From the NCBI GenBank assembly GCA_000231825.2, contig JH720350.1, positions 73,163 to 137,162 on the forward strand: a stretch of DNA of 64,000 bases. The letters are read 5' to 3'. The notes under the pieces were generated by a model. That model worked only from the letters and a program-made list of their open reading frames with translations. It made no database searches and was not told the DNA's origin. Position 1 is the stretch's first letter. Every line of letters starts with the position of its first letter. Position numbers and translations under genes: made by a program. Below are positions 24,901-38,300 of this stretch, in pieces. This DNA comes from Tetrahymena elliotti 4EA (lineage: Eukaryota; Ciliophora; Oligohymenophorea; Hymenostomatida; Tetrahymenidae).

Positions 24901-27426
24901 ATTCGAGTCCAAAATCTTTTACTCTTATAAGAAATTATAAATTGATTAGGCTTACTGAGGAGTAATCTTAATATTTGAATCATTAAACTCAAAAGAGCTA
25001 GGAAAGAGAGGGACTGCAATCTTAATGAGGACTGTATTTAAATTTGGCAGGTTAACATAAGCTGTGTCAAGCCCAGTTTTATCAACAGTAATATGCAAAT
25101 TTCTATTATTAGCGTCATAGCTCATCCAAAATGGTAGACTTTTTATTTATTGTTGAGTATAGTAGCTAACAGAGACAATACTCATTCCTTCAAAAGGATA
25201 AATGGGAACAAAATTAAGTTAAACTTATTGTCCTATTAACAAGTTTTAGTTTTTAGGGAGGGATATTAGATATTAATTACCATCACCTAATGTTTAGATA
25301 AGCTAAATTTCTGTATGAATAGTAACTTAACTTTTCATGGGCAGTAAAATTGACCCCATATTATTATTTATGTAAACAAAGTTCGAATTTGGTGTCATAC
25401 AGATAGATTAAGCAGATTGAGTCTAATACTAGTAAGAGGAAAGAATTTTAGGATTAGCAACATTAGAGATATCTACAAGGGTCATCATTCCTACTTCTAA
25501 TTGAGCTACTAGCAAGTACTAGTCATTTTAAATAGGTAAAACAAAATTGGACCAGCCTTGTAAAGGTTGAATTCTACTAAGAATTTTGATTTCAGGTAAA
25601 TTAGAAAGATCTACAATTGCCACTCCTTTAAATCCATCAAACAAAAATGCATATGTATTATTGTAAAGGGAAGGGACTATTCCTTCAGCTCCTAGTGTCT
25701 AAATAGTACTTTTAAAAATTAAATTAGTCTTAATAGAAGCATCTAGAACATACAATCCATAGCCTCTAACAGCACCTATTATATAATTATTATCGTTTGT
25801 TATCATGACTCCTGCATTTTCTCCTGTCATGTATGAAAAAATCCTCCAATACGACAATAGAGTAAGTTGTGGAAGCTATGAAGAATCTAAAAGTAGAACT
25901 CCATTATCATATGAGCTTACAAAGTATTAATAATCTTTAGAAAAAAAAATACATTCATTATGATTAGTTTCCTCCATTGGCAACCGAAAAGCTTCTACCG
26001 GGTTACTAAGGTCTTAAATGTCTAAAACTATAAATGCTGTATTGTCTTCTTAAATAGGAACTACTAGGTACCTATTGTCATTACTTATTGCCAAACTGTC
26101 AACTAATGAAGAAGATTAATAAGTTTTAGTATACTTTTTTTTCATTAGATAAGGATCAGTTATATCAAAAATACCAATGCCCATTGCATCAAATGAACCA
26201 AAAAAGTAATCTCTTCCATTTATTGTTTGTGTATAACATCTCCATTTATAGAAAGCAGGAGAAGGTTACTAGATAATTATTTAGTGTTTATTAAATAAAT
26301 TAGGATAGTTATTATTTAAGTTTGGTGGTCTTTGCTCAAATACGTAAATACTAACAGCGTTAGCATAATAAAGGTATTTCTCATCAGGAGAAAAAGCTAA
26401 ACTAAAAGAATGAGCTCCTACTGAAATGCCTTAAAAAAAAACAGGATTTAGTTTATCACTAATATCAAATATGTACACCCCTTAAGAACGAACTCCTACT
26501 AATAAAAATTTATTGTTTTTAGTAAAAGTGAGGGAGTACACTGATGGGTTAATAGCATTAAAGGGCCAATACCTAGTAAAGGTTATAGTTATAGGATACT
26601 GCTATGGTGTTGCTTACAGAATTTAACTGAAATTGCTGATGAAAATTCCATTCCAGTTATCAAGGCCATATAAGTACTTGTTATCATCAGTTAGAATACC
26701 TGCCCATGTTTTCCATACCATTATTCCTTGTCCTACCAATAAAAATTCTTATGAATTATCATGATTATTATTGATTACTTACAATACATATAAACCAAGC
26801 AGATCATTACCCAAAATAATCCATTTTCCATCTTTTGAAATAGATCCTTAATGAATTATATTAGATTAAGAGTTATAGAAACCTATTGGCTATACCTACT
26901 ACTTTTTCTAAATATCATATGCAACAAGTTAGCCACTTAATCCAACTGCATAAACAATAGTTTCTTATTAATTTATAAACATATCTATGATGCTTGAAGG
27001 AAAGGCTGCCTAGCTCATCAGCTAAAAAGATGCCCTTTTGACAAACTTAAACAAGCTAAATTTTGCTTAGTATGAAATCATGATATATTCTCCATCAGTT
27101 GTGGCTTCTAAGGTGAATAAAAACTCATCCATTCTTTATTCATATATTATTTTGTTGGTTTTACCATCGATTACTATAACTCCTTGATAGCCAGCTGAAA
27201 TAAATACTAAATTTGCCTATTCCACTACTTTAATCTTAGTAGAAGCACCTTATGAATCGGTAATGTCATACTTGTACTAATAGAATGGTGAATATACTAA
27301 GTTAATCTACTGATCCTATGATTCCTATTAACACTACACTATTATAATGTTTTCTAGCATGCTTAAAGCTGCAAAGAAGAATATTATGAAAGATTTTTTA
27401 AATCCTAAAATTCCTAAAATCTCCAT
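21952..27426 (-). CDS. Giant membrane protein: beta-propeller (LVIVD-type) plus cadherin-like modules, copy A
   Basis: An uninterrupted frame of 1824 residues runs from ATG 27426 to TGA 21954-21952. An N-terminal hydrophobic segment (IIFFFAALSML) acts as signal or anchor. Residues of about 45-620 are a chain of short propeller repeats with signatures such as VVEQANLVFISAGYQGVIVID, SPDEKYLYYANAVSIYVF and DGFKGVAIVDLS, as in LVIVD/YVTN-type propellers. Residues of about 750-810 and 1060-1105 carry dystroglycan-type cadherin-like signatures (LPFWMSYDANNRNL; DDWVQYQTTSGSISVYGTPP). One strong transmembrane segment lies at about 1108-1136. The C-terminal 690 residues are charged and Q/S-rich, but contain another cadherin-like motif (LPNWITFDHKNGVITLQGVP, about 1530). 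Likely a cell-surface protein. Its paralogue is at 40913-46342. Confidence 0.88.
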
Positions 27427-29313
27427 AATTTGTTTATTTTATTTTACTTTTTCTACTTATTAATTGTTCAATGAAATCAAAATCTTAGTTTATTGTTTTT
27501 TTAAGTTTTTAATTATTAGAATTAAATGATAATAAGAGGAATGAATCTACTTGACACTTAAAGGTTTTTGCAAATTCAACAATAATTGATTGATTTTTGT
27601 TAGTTCATCTCTAATTATTAGGCATTTTTTATTTACTATGCTGTTATATTTGAAATTTTAGTGGCTTCAATTTTTATAAATGCTTTTGACATCAAGATAA
27701 TCTGTAATTTATTATTCTTTTTAAAAACTCGATTTTCCTTTTTCTTTCTAATAAAATAGGAATTTTTCTTTTTATTTTATTTTTTTGATGAATTTATTTT
27801 TCTACTATGTTTTGTTTGAAATTAATGGAGCTAAATTTCATTTCTAATAATTTAAAGATAATTATCAAATGCTCTACCCTACCAAAATTAAACAATCAAA
27901 TTGACTCAAGCAAGTTTTTTTTACTTACCGTTAAAAAGAGCAAGAAGTAATTTGTTAATCTTAGTATATAAAATATTTCATTATCTAAAATGTTTTTAAA
28001 TACTAAATACAAAATAATAATTTGTTTTACAAATTCTTAAAATCAGTTTGAGGGCAAATTACAAATTTTATTTAAATCTCGCTTAAAAATTTTCGGTATT
28101 TTAATTAATTATTGCAAACAAACATGAAATGATGTGTAATGTTACTTTCTGATAGTTTTTTCTTCTACAAAAAATAAATATAAAATTGCTTTTTGTTTTC
28201 TCTATTTAAATAAAATTTATTTAGCTATTATTTAATATGCATAAAAGATAAATAATTTAATTTATAAATTAATAGAGAATTAAATGAATATTACTTTTTG
28301 CAAAATATTTTTAAAAATAAAAGAGATTAAATTATGCATATTTTTAAAGTAATTTCATAGCTAAATAACTTAATTTTTATTTTCTAATTGTTCTCTTATT
28401 TTTAAATTCAACAGAACCCAAAGAATTATTCACTTGTTCATTTATTTTGACTTAACTTAAAATTATTTTTATCTAAAGAATATTTTGTAATATTCTTCCT
28501 AAAATTCATTTCCATAATTCATCAAAAATTAAAATTAAATATTCTTGTCAAGTAATTTTAATTATTTTTTGAACGAAAATAGATCAACATAAAATGTATC
28601 TATCTAAAGGAAATCACATTCAAGAGATTTTTTTAGTGAAATACTTAACAAAATAATTATAAGATAGCATAGATTGGTGTTTAAATAAGATAAAAAAATA
28701 AGGGTTAAAACAGCCCTTCTATTCAAAAATAAATGATTAAATTTTAAATACTGTAATTTTTTTTTATTAGAATTTTTGATATTAGGATGAATTTTAAAGA
28801 AGTTGACATGCTTTTTGGAAAACCCTAAAATATAAGGGGGAGTGGGGAAGGGGTCTTATTATAGAGAATATACAGTAATAACTTATCTTAAATCATAAAA
28901 ATTAATAAGTTTTGTATACAAATAATAGCTTTCAACCTAAATATATAATTAAACTTTTATATTTTTACCATTTTTTTAAAACTCATTAAATATTTTTTAT
29001 TAAAAAGTTAGCTATAGGTAAATGTAAAAGAGAACATAGTAAAATAATAAATTAATTTTTGAAATAACTTTTTTTATTTTAGATTTACTAAAAATAAAAA
29101 GTGATTATTAAACCTCACTTGTCTTTCAAATTTCTTTTTAGCATAAAAACTATAATTTAAAAGAGATTGTTTGATTTAAATGGAAAATACATAAAATTTA
29201 ACTCTTTTAAAGCTTATCAATGATTCAACATAGGTAGATTTTTTAATTTCTTTTGTTTTGTAAATTAAACATAAAAAAATCTAATACTTAATTCGTAAAC
29301 TAATAAAAAGAAA
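27427..29313. other. Divergent intergenic region between two giant-gene starts
   Basis: This 1.9-kb region separates the 5' ends of the minus-strand copy A gene and the plus-strand 17-exon gene, so it should contain both promoters. It is AT-rich with long T and A runs and no recognised gene. It holds one unusual G-rich patch at 28836-28853. Confidence 0.55.
28836..28853 (+). other. G-rich patch
   Basis: Three G runs of 5, 4 and 4 (gggggagtggggaagggg) lie in an otherwise G-poor promoter-proximal region, about 460 bp upstream of the ATG at 29314. A fourth run for a unimolecular quadruplex is absent nearby. Function is unknown. Confidence 0.7.
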
Positions 29314-32300
29314 ATGACATACCGTATTTTAATTACTTTATTGATCACAATTTTTTCCTTCTATTTAGAAAAAGTTTATGGTATAGGCTGTCCTTTTATG
29401 TAAACAGCAGTTTCAAATAAAGTCCTCATAATTTAGCTAGCAATATTTCTCAAATCAAACCCTTAGAATAAATTCGAAGATATGGCTGCAATTGTTTATA
29501 AGCCATTTTCAGTAGGGATTTTTAATTTATAATAAAATAGGCAATACGATCTAGCAGAAATTTAGGAAACAGTAAATTTTATTTAAATAGACAAAGATGA
29601 TAGGCCAAATCTTTAAATATCTCGCTTACATACTTTGGATGCAAATGGAAGGGTAATTGATTGGAATCCTTTAAATGGCTTGAAGTAGAATATAATTTAA
29701 ATTCCTAGTAGTATAGACATAAGCTAAAGATCATGTTTAAATTCTGAAGATACATTAGTGTTTTCATGGAACTCTACTCATGTAAATAAAAAATTATTTA
29801 AAATTAAATTTACATTATGCTTTTTTAAATAAAGATTTTTGTAGTAGATTTTTCTTAGCCATAAAATCCTGAGTAGGGTATCATTACTAAATAAATGATC
29901 AATTAGAGACAACTTATTTAATGTGTGAATGATAAATTAAATAGAAGATTTTTAATATCTGATTCTTAAGGAGGAATATACACTTATGGTTTTAAATCTT
30001 CAAATTTAACACTTCTTTTCTAGATTAATAATGAATTTTAATAATTATTATCAATTTTTCCTACTAGAAATTAAATAGCTATTTCCTATTAATCAAATAA
30101 TGCAAAAAATTTTATTGCTTCTTATCAAAATTCTTCATTGCTGTTTGAATAGTAAATAGATCAAACTTCTACTTAGGTTCTAGTTAGTAATCAAGAAGAT
30201 TAAATAGTTGTTGTTGGATAAAAAAGCTTATTTCAGGTTTGGAATATGTAGGATAAAATGTTAATTTACTAGGCTGACTTTTAATAAATAGATTGTGATT
30301 TCTAAGATTCTAATTCTACTATTGTAGATAGTATAATAAATTTCAAATTTGGGTCTATAAATAGTAATGATGAAGTTGCAATAGCCTCTGATAAATATTT
30401 ATTTGCTTTTTCTTTAGAATTAAAAAAGCCAATAATACTCAAGAACTCAAATTTTGGAATAGATTTTATTCAATCTTTTATTTTATAAAATAAAATAATT
30501 TCAGTTTCTGATCAGTCTCTTTAAGTAATTAATAAATCTACTCAAAAATTTACTTACGTTACAAATTATTTAATTAATACTGCGACTAATTATGATGTTA
30601 TATCACAAATAGAAATCGATGTAGACTTAAATAGGTAAGCTTCAATTACTTGACTTCAATTTGTAAATCATTTTATTCACCTAATTTAAAAGAATAGTTT
30701 TTATAAATTTCTCTGGAGTTATTGAGTATTGGTCATATTTTGATAATAAATTTGAAAAATATATATCATACATGCGCTCAACATCTAAATTTATTATCGA
30801 TAAATCTCTTAATAAAGTAAATTTTTTAATTCAATAATTTTTATGAAAGACTTATTACTTATCCTCATATCTTGAATTATTTAAAATAAAGTTTGAAAAA
30901 AAAAAATGCAAAAAATTTTGAATCTATTCAAAACACTTAAGAATGTGTGATAGAATTTCTAAAAATATATAAATATTTTATTTATAACTGTTTTCATATA
31001 TTAAAATATCTAGATAGTCTAATACACATACTCATATACAGGTTAGAGTAAATTAATTGGTATCTATAATTATAGAGAGGGTCAATTGATAGAGTTTCTT
31101 TACAGCCCTATTTAAAATTCTATGATATAAGAGTTTTTACTCCTCTAAGATTTGAGTAATGGGTTTCTGATAGGATTCTTTAAAACTACAATGTAATATG
31201 TGATATTTAGATTTTAAAATGATAACAATCATTCATAACTATTTCAAGGTAGTTTGATATAGAACTTAAATATAAATTCTAAGATTTAATAGGTATTATT
31301 GCTAGAATAGTCTTAATAAATGCTTTTGTAGTATTAGGATTAGTTGTTCTTATTTAATTACCTCTACTCTGGCAGTGAATTTAATAATCCTATCAACATT
31401 AGTGGGTTATAAAATAAAATTCTTTATTTTCATTTTAATTAAACTACTCAGAACTTATATATCCTCTAACAAAATCAATTTTAAGTAAATTTTTTAAAAA
31501 TTAAATTGACATTTATTTATATTTCAATAAAAACGAAAACAGATTTATTCATATACAAAAACTTAATTTGAAATTGTTGATTCAATAGTTGTAAATGAAA
31601 TTAAAAATTCTAATGAAATTTAGATTTTAGAAAGTCAGTAAACTTTTATTGTATTCACACAAGCTTAGATAAATTTTTATAACTATTCCTTGAAATAATT
31701 GTAGACATTTAATCTATAAAATTAACCTATTCTTGATTACGTTTGTGATCACTCTAGATCCCTGCTAATAGCTATAAATAATTAATATTATCTTTATGTA
31801 ATAAACATATCTAATGCAAGCTTAAAATATTCATTAATGCTCAATTAAAACTAAATTTAAAATCTCTACTTATATTCTGATTAAGAAATAGTAGTTGCAA
31901 GTTTCAAAAATGGAAAATCAATTATATTTAACTACATTAAGTAGACGTTTTAAGGTATTTTAGATTATTCGTATAGTGAAATATAATAATTAGATACATA
32001 ATATAACAATCTTTTTATCATGTCTGGTACAAAAGTAAGTTTTTATATTATTTAGATTTTAAGTTTATTCATAAAATAAAAATAGTTGGTAAGTAAAGTG
32101 CTGACTAGCTTTGGTTTGGTGTAATAGTTATCATATGAATATATAACAAGCTATTATTTTGATAATTAAAGTGGCTTAGTATTTATTCTGGCAGATCAAG
32201 TATATATTTATGACACATTAACCTAGTCATATCTACCTCCCTTTCCAAGCATAAATATATCTATATCTAAATTCATATATTCAATTCCTTAAAAAGACTT

Positions 32301-35300
32301 AATTTTTATATAATTTGCTACTATTAATTTAAATAAAATATCTATTTACAAATTAAGTACCTATGAATATATAGGAGATCTTAGCTATTAACCTAAAGAA
32401 TGCTAATTACTTCTTACTTTGGTTTATGATTAAAATCTGAATAGACTTTTCTCAGCCTGTTATCCATTTAATTCTTTAGTTTGGGACCTTAACTAAAATT
32501 TTAAATTGATAAAAATACTGAATTACTTTTGTCCTATTTCTATAGTTTTTAATATTGAAACAAAAAAAATTATTATGACCACTGTAAAGTTTAATTTTTT
32601 AAAGACTTTTATATAAAATAAGTATTATTAAATTAGTATTCATGGTTCTCACATTCTTTGGATTACTAAACTCTAGAGGAAAAAGGAAAGATAGAAGGTA
32701 TATATGGAAACTTTGATTTTTAAAGAGGTCTTCAGTTTACTTGGGATGTATTTTCTAAAATTAAATTTAATGCATTTTAACATAATTTATTTTATCTAGT
32801 AAAATGGAGATATTAGACTCTATGATTCAAATTCGAATTCATTAACTTTTTAACATGCTCATGAAGGTTGGGTAAATTAGATAATAATAGATAGTAGAAA
32901 CATGATGATTACTTCTGTTGGGTAAATATAATTTTACAAATATTATCAATTTTCTCATTATTATTTCTTTCTTTTATTAGTTAATTAAAAAAATTTTATT
33001 ACTTAAATTTTTTTTAATTAAATAGGAGTGATTTCACAATAAAAATATGGAGTTACTCTTCATTAAATAGTTTTGCATTAAAGTATTTCTTAAATTTATG
33101 AGTATTTAAAGATAAAAAATAATTTATAGGAAATAATAAACTTTAGAGGGAGAGTTAAATGTAGCTTTCTTTGATGAAGACAACAGTTATTTATTTGTAG
33201 GAGATAACAATGGCTATATTTATCAACTAACTTACCCAGACTTAGTTTTAAAAACTACAATATAGGTTTGCAATAGCTTAATCGATACCTTATATATTGA
33301 TTTGAACCATAATGTTCTAGTATATGGTTCCACAGGAGCTTCTTTGTTTGGTTATTACAATTTAATAGATTTTATAGCTCCAAATAGTTATTAAGAATGC
33401 TACAGATAATTAGGTTTCCCTTTTATAATATTTTTATTTATTTTACTATTTTTAACTATTTGTAATTTATCAAATAGGTGTATTGTCTGTGATGAAAATT
33501 GATTCTGGCATTATTTTTCATTAAACTGAGACAATTGTTTAAAAATGGGATTATTCAACTCAATAATTAGAATATGGCTTTTATGCTCATAGTTAGAATT
33601 TTTAATATGAGCCATAGAGTCAATTTTAACTTTTAGAAGGAAAATAAAAGGTAATAGCTTTTATAAGAAGGGATGAGCTTACATTTTTTAATGTTGATAA
33701 CTTTGATATTTTAAATAATTAGAAGCTTAATTGTCTCAGAAATATTTAGCTATTTTCTTATCTGTTATGCTCTTTTTTAAATTAATTAACAATAATTAAA
33801 TTAAATGACTTTTCAATATTATAAACTATTATTTTAAATTAAAAACAATCTATCATCAGCTTATAGAGTATAGACAATTAGAGTTCATTTTTTCTAACTA
33901 CAACTCAAGGTGAAATAATTGTCTTCAACTTTGATATTTCATCAAACTAATTTAAATAATAAATATATGAAAAATTACTAGATTAAGCAATTTCTAATTA
34001 TTTATTTATATCTTCAAATAATAAATATTATGTCTTAGCTTCATGCTTTGGAGGATAGTTGGGTTTTCTCAACTTTTCATAGTAAATCAAAATAGAAACA
34101 TCAAATTTAATAAAAATCTCTGGCTTTTAATCTCATGTTCATATTATGATTTAATACTCAGATAAGGTAAATCATTTAATTAAAAAATATTTCTTAAAAA
34201 AAATAAATTAAAAAATTATTTATAAATTAAATTAGATTCTTATGAAAAGAGTAAGTGATTTATATTTAGGAGTTTACAGTCTGGAAACTGTCAATTTAAT
34301 AAAAAAGATTTCAAGTCCTTGTATGGGATATACATACAAATTAGAAATTAATGAGAAATTAGATATTATTCTCTAACACTGTGTTGGGTTGTATCAAATT
34401 AATTCATTTTCTAGTTTAGAAAAAAAGGCTACAGGAAGGTATACAAATAAGATAGATATACAAGATATATACACATCAGATTAAAATTAAATAATATTTA
34501 TTAATAAAGATTACTTTATTGATGTTTATGAATAAAAAATATTAATCTACTAAATAAATTATGTTTCATCTTAAATTATTATGATTGGAGATTTCTAAGG
34601 TTATGATATTGGAAAAATAGCTGATTATTATATTTTTGAAACCTTAAAAAATACTTTTATCTAACTGATATTCTATTCTAAATCAGTATTGGGGAAACTT
34701 TAACTACCCATTTTTGGAGACGATTTTTGTACAGAATAAATTCCTTATAATGAATTTACATAGGTAATACAACAGATTGAAATTATTTTTAAATAAATTC
34801 AAAGCTATTACTTAATATAATCTCTAATATTTTAGCTAACTATTAGCTAAGAAGCAGTTTTACAGCAATTACCTGTATCTTCCTTTTCATAAATAACTTA
34901 AATACATATCTTAAAAGAAAAATCAAGCTATGATAATTCTGACAAATAAAAGGTTTACGTTTCTGAAAATTTATTTTCTTCATTTAAAGGATACGAATAA
35001 ATAAAATTTGAAAATCTACAACTTGAGCCTACATCTATTTAAAATAATATGCTTATCTTTTCAATTACTAATATAACCTCATTCTAACTTACTAATATTC
35101 AAATTTCTTCAAAATATTTATATTCATTCCAAATATCCTAACTACAATCTGTGCTATTTGAAAAACTATATTTGCAAGATGTAAACTTTGTTAGTGATAC
35201 CATCTTAAGTCTGTTTAATTTTAAATATGTAGCTAATATAACTATGAGCTAAATTAACATTAGATAATCCCATTTTAGCCAAATTATTTTATTTTACTTT

Positions 35301-38300
35301 TAAGATGACATTAATAGTAATTAATACTCAAAAATAATAATTTAAAACTTCTTATTTGAGTAGTCAACAATTTTATTTAAAAATGATGATTAAATATCAG
35401 CACCCATCTTAGTTCATAATTCTAATGAAGTAAAATTTAGTAACTTAACATTGAAAGGTATCAAAGGATCTACTCCTTTTTTGAGAAGTTCTCTTGTTTC
35501 AAAATAAATATTAGAGTAAATATAGTTCCTTGATAATGAAGATATCATGCTATTAGAATATTTGAACGTTTTATCTCATGAATAAGATAAATTGATAATT
35601 ACATAGCATATTAAAGAAGATTCTATTTCCTTAGAGAATATCTTCATTGAAAATAATATATATATTCAATTTTAAAAATCAAGTATTGTATCTATCAAAA
35701 GTTCATAAATTAATCTTAGTTCAAGCTCAGCTTTGATTAACTAAGCTAATTTCACTAACTAAATTTCTATATTTAATTTTCAAACTGAAAGCTTATTTGT
35801 TACGAATCTGACATTAATTTAAAATAATGGGTTTTAAAATCTCTTAGTAATGTAAAATATACTCTAAGGAATAATTAAAGATATTAAAGTTTTTGAAAAT
35901 ATAATAATGGCTGGTTTATTGATAAGTTAATCTAATATTTAAATAAAAAATTCCAAAATAAAGTAAAACTAATCTAAAAATGTTAAATAATAATTATCAA
36001 TTTTAAATATATCACTTAATTCAAATATTAAATTGTCAGTTTTAGAATTTGAAATAAATTAGTCTGAAAATGGAGGATCTATTTATGTTTCTTTGAGTTC
36101 ATTATTAATTGAATATTCTTCATTCTTGAATGATGAAAGTATTCTAAGTGGTGGTTCAATCTATGCAGAGGGATCTGCTCTTACAATAAATCAAAGCTCT
36201 TTTTAGAATTGTTCTTCATAGGTAGGAGGATGCATATTTGTTATTGAAGGAAGTTTGAATATCAACTCTGTAGATTCTAGTAATAATTCTGCTAGCTAAT
36301 TAGGAGGCTTTGCATACATCAGTCAAGTAAAATAATTTATGATATCAAATACTACTATTTCTGATAGTTTCTCTTTGGGTGATGGTGGATCTTTTTACAT
36401 CAAATAATCAATAAATGAAAACTCTATGATTAAAAATAGCACTTTTTCAAAAAATAATGCAAAAGGGTAATTTATTCTTTTTAAATCAATTTTATATTAA
36501 TTTTAAGTTATATTTATTAGAAGCGGAGGTTCTATTCTGTCAGATAACTCTGATTTCTAGATTATTTCTTGTTAATTTATTAGCAGCAATGCTGGTATTG
36601 GTGGTGCTATTAGGTATTTGAATTTAAAGCCTAAATTTATGCAACACGGTAACCTTGAAACCACAGATTCTTGCTACACTTATTCAAATAATATATGCCA
36701 TAACAATAGTGCACATATATTTGGAAACTCTATAGCTAGTTATCCTGCTACTGCCTCTATTTTACCCAGTAAGAATTTTGAAGTGTTTAGTGAATTTCCA
36801 AATTTTATATTTAGTAACTTTCAAAGTGGTTTATCTAATTTTGATCTCATAATAGTTTTTTTTGATGAATTCTAGAATTAAATCAATTAAATTGATTTCC
36901 AGAATAAAAGTATAATTTTTCATTTAATGCTTTATTGATATTTAAAATTACATTTTTTACTAATAAAGCTTTAGTTAGTAATTTAAGTTAAGATTTAATA
37001 TAAGAAATTAGCTAATATAGTTGTAAAGTATACATATAATAAGTTAATTCATAACTATAGAATCAGACAATTAAACTAGATGGTGCATAATTTGCTTTAT
37101 ATGAATATATAGCTAATGATTAAATAGGATGCTTTTTAAATGGCTTAAAAATTACTGGTATTCCATCCTAAAATGCAGCAATCAATTTATAATTTAATGG
37201 AATGAAAGCTGCAAATAAAACAAACCAATTTGTTGATATTAATGATGTTAAAGTGAAAATATAATTTAGAAGATGCCAAAATGGAGAATACTACAATCAG
37301 ATTTGTCAGAACTGTTTATTGCAAGAATGTGTATAGTGTCTAAATGGTACATACTCTCTTATTTATCCTACTCCAGATTAAAAAATTGAATGTAAAAGCT
37401 GTGACATGTCTAAAGCTTATTCTTGCTATTCAGATTAAATTCTTTTGAAATAAAACTATTGGTAATTTTTCTTAATTAAAAAAATTTTTTTAAATATTTA
37501 TGGTGATTTTTTGAAATTAATNNNNNNNNNNNNNNNNNNNNNNNNNNNNNNNNNNNNNNNNNNNNNNNNNNNNNNNNNNNNNNNNNNNNNNNNNNNNNNN
37601 NNNNNNNNNNNNNNNNNNNNNAATAAATAAAATTTGAGTTTAATTATTCATAAAATTGGCTTTTAAAAATGAGAAAATATATGAAATTATTATTGTAAAT
37701 TAAAGGCTTTAAAAAATTAAATATGATTCAATAAATATCACATAATTTAAATATTTTATAAATAGGAGAATAAATAAAGATTCTGATTTGATTTATGAAT
37801 GTGATCAGGTGAGTAATTCTTGTAATGGAAATTCAGAAACTGGATATTGTGCAGAAGGTTATGTTGGCGCTTTATGTTCATCTTGTGATATAAATGGTAG
37901 AGTATGGGGATAATCCTATTAATTTGATAATTATGGATTCAACAGTGGAGTTGAATGTATTTAATGTTCTGAATACTCAACAATATTTATAAAAGAATTT
38001 TTTGCTATAGCAATAATAACTATGTATCTAATAATACTGATTATCTAGTCATAAGATAGCAATTGTAAAGTGTGCCTTATGAGGATTCTTTAATCTCTTG
38101 ATTTGCTTTATGTAGGGGTTTCTTCATTTTTATCAGATAATGAAGTAATCTCTAAGATATTTATTAACTAATTCTAGATACTTTCAACTTTGAAATACAG
38201 TTTAAGGATAAATCTTTCACAGTTTTTTTCTAATTTTTTAACAGTTCCATAATCTGCCTCATAGCCAATCAATGTTTTTACCTACTCATTTGATTGCTTT

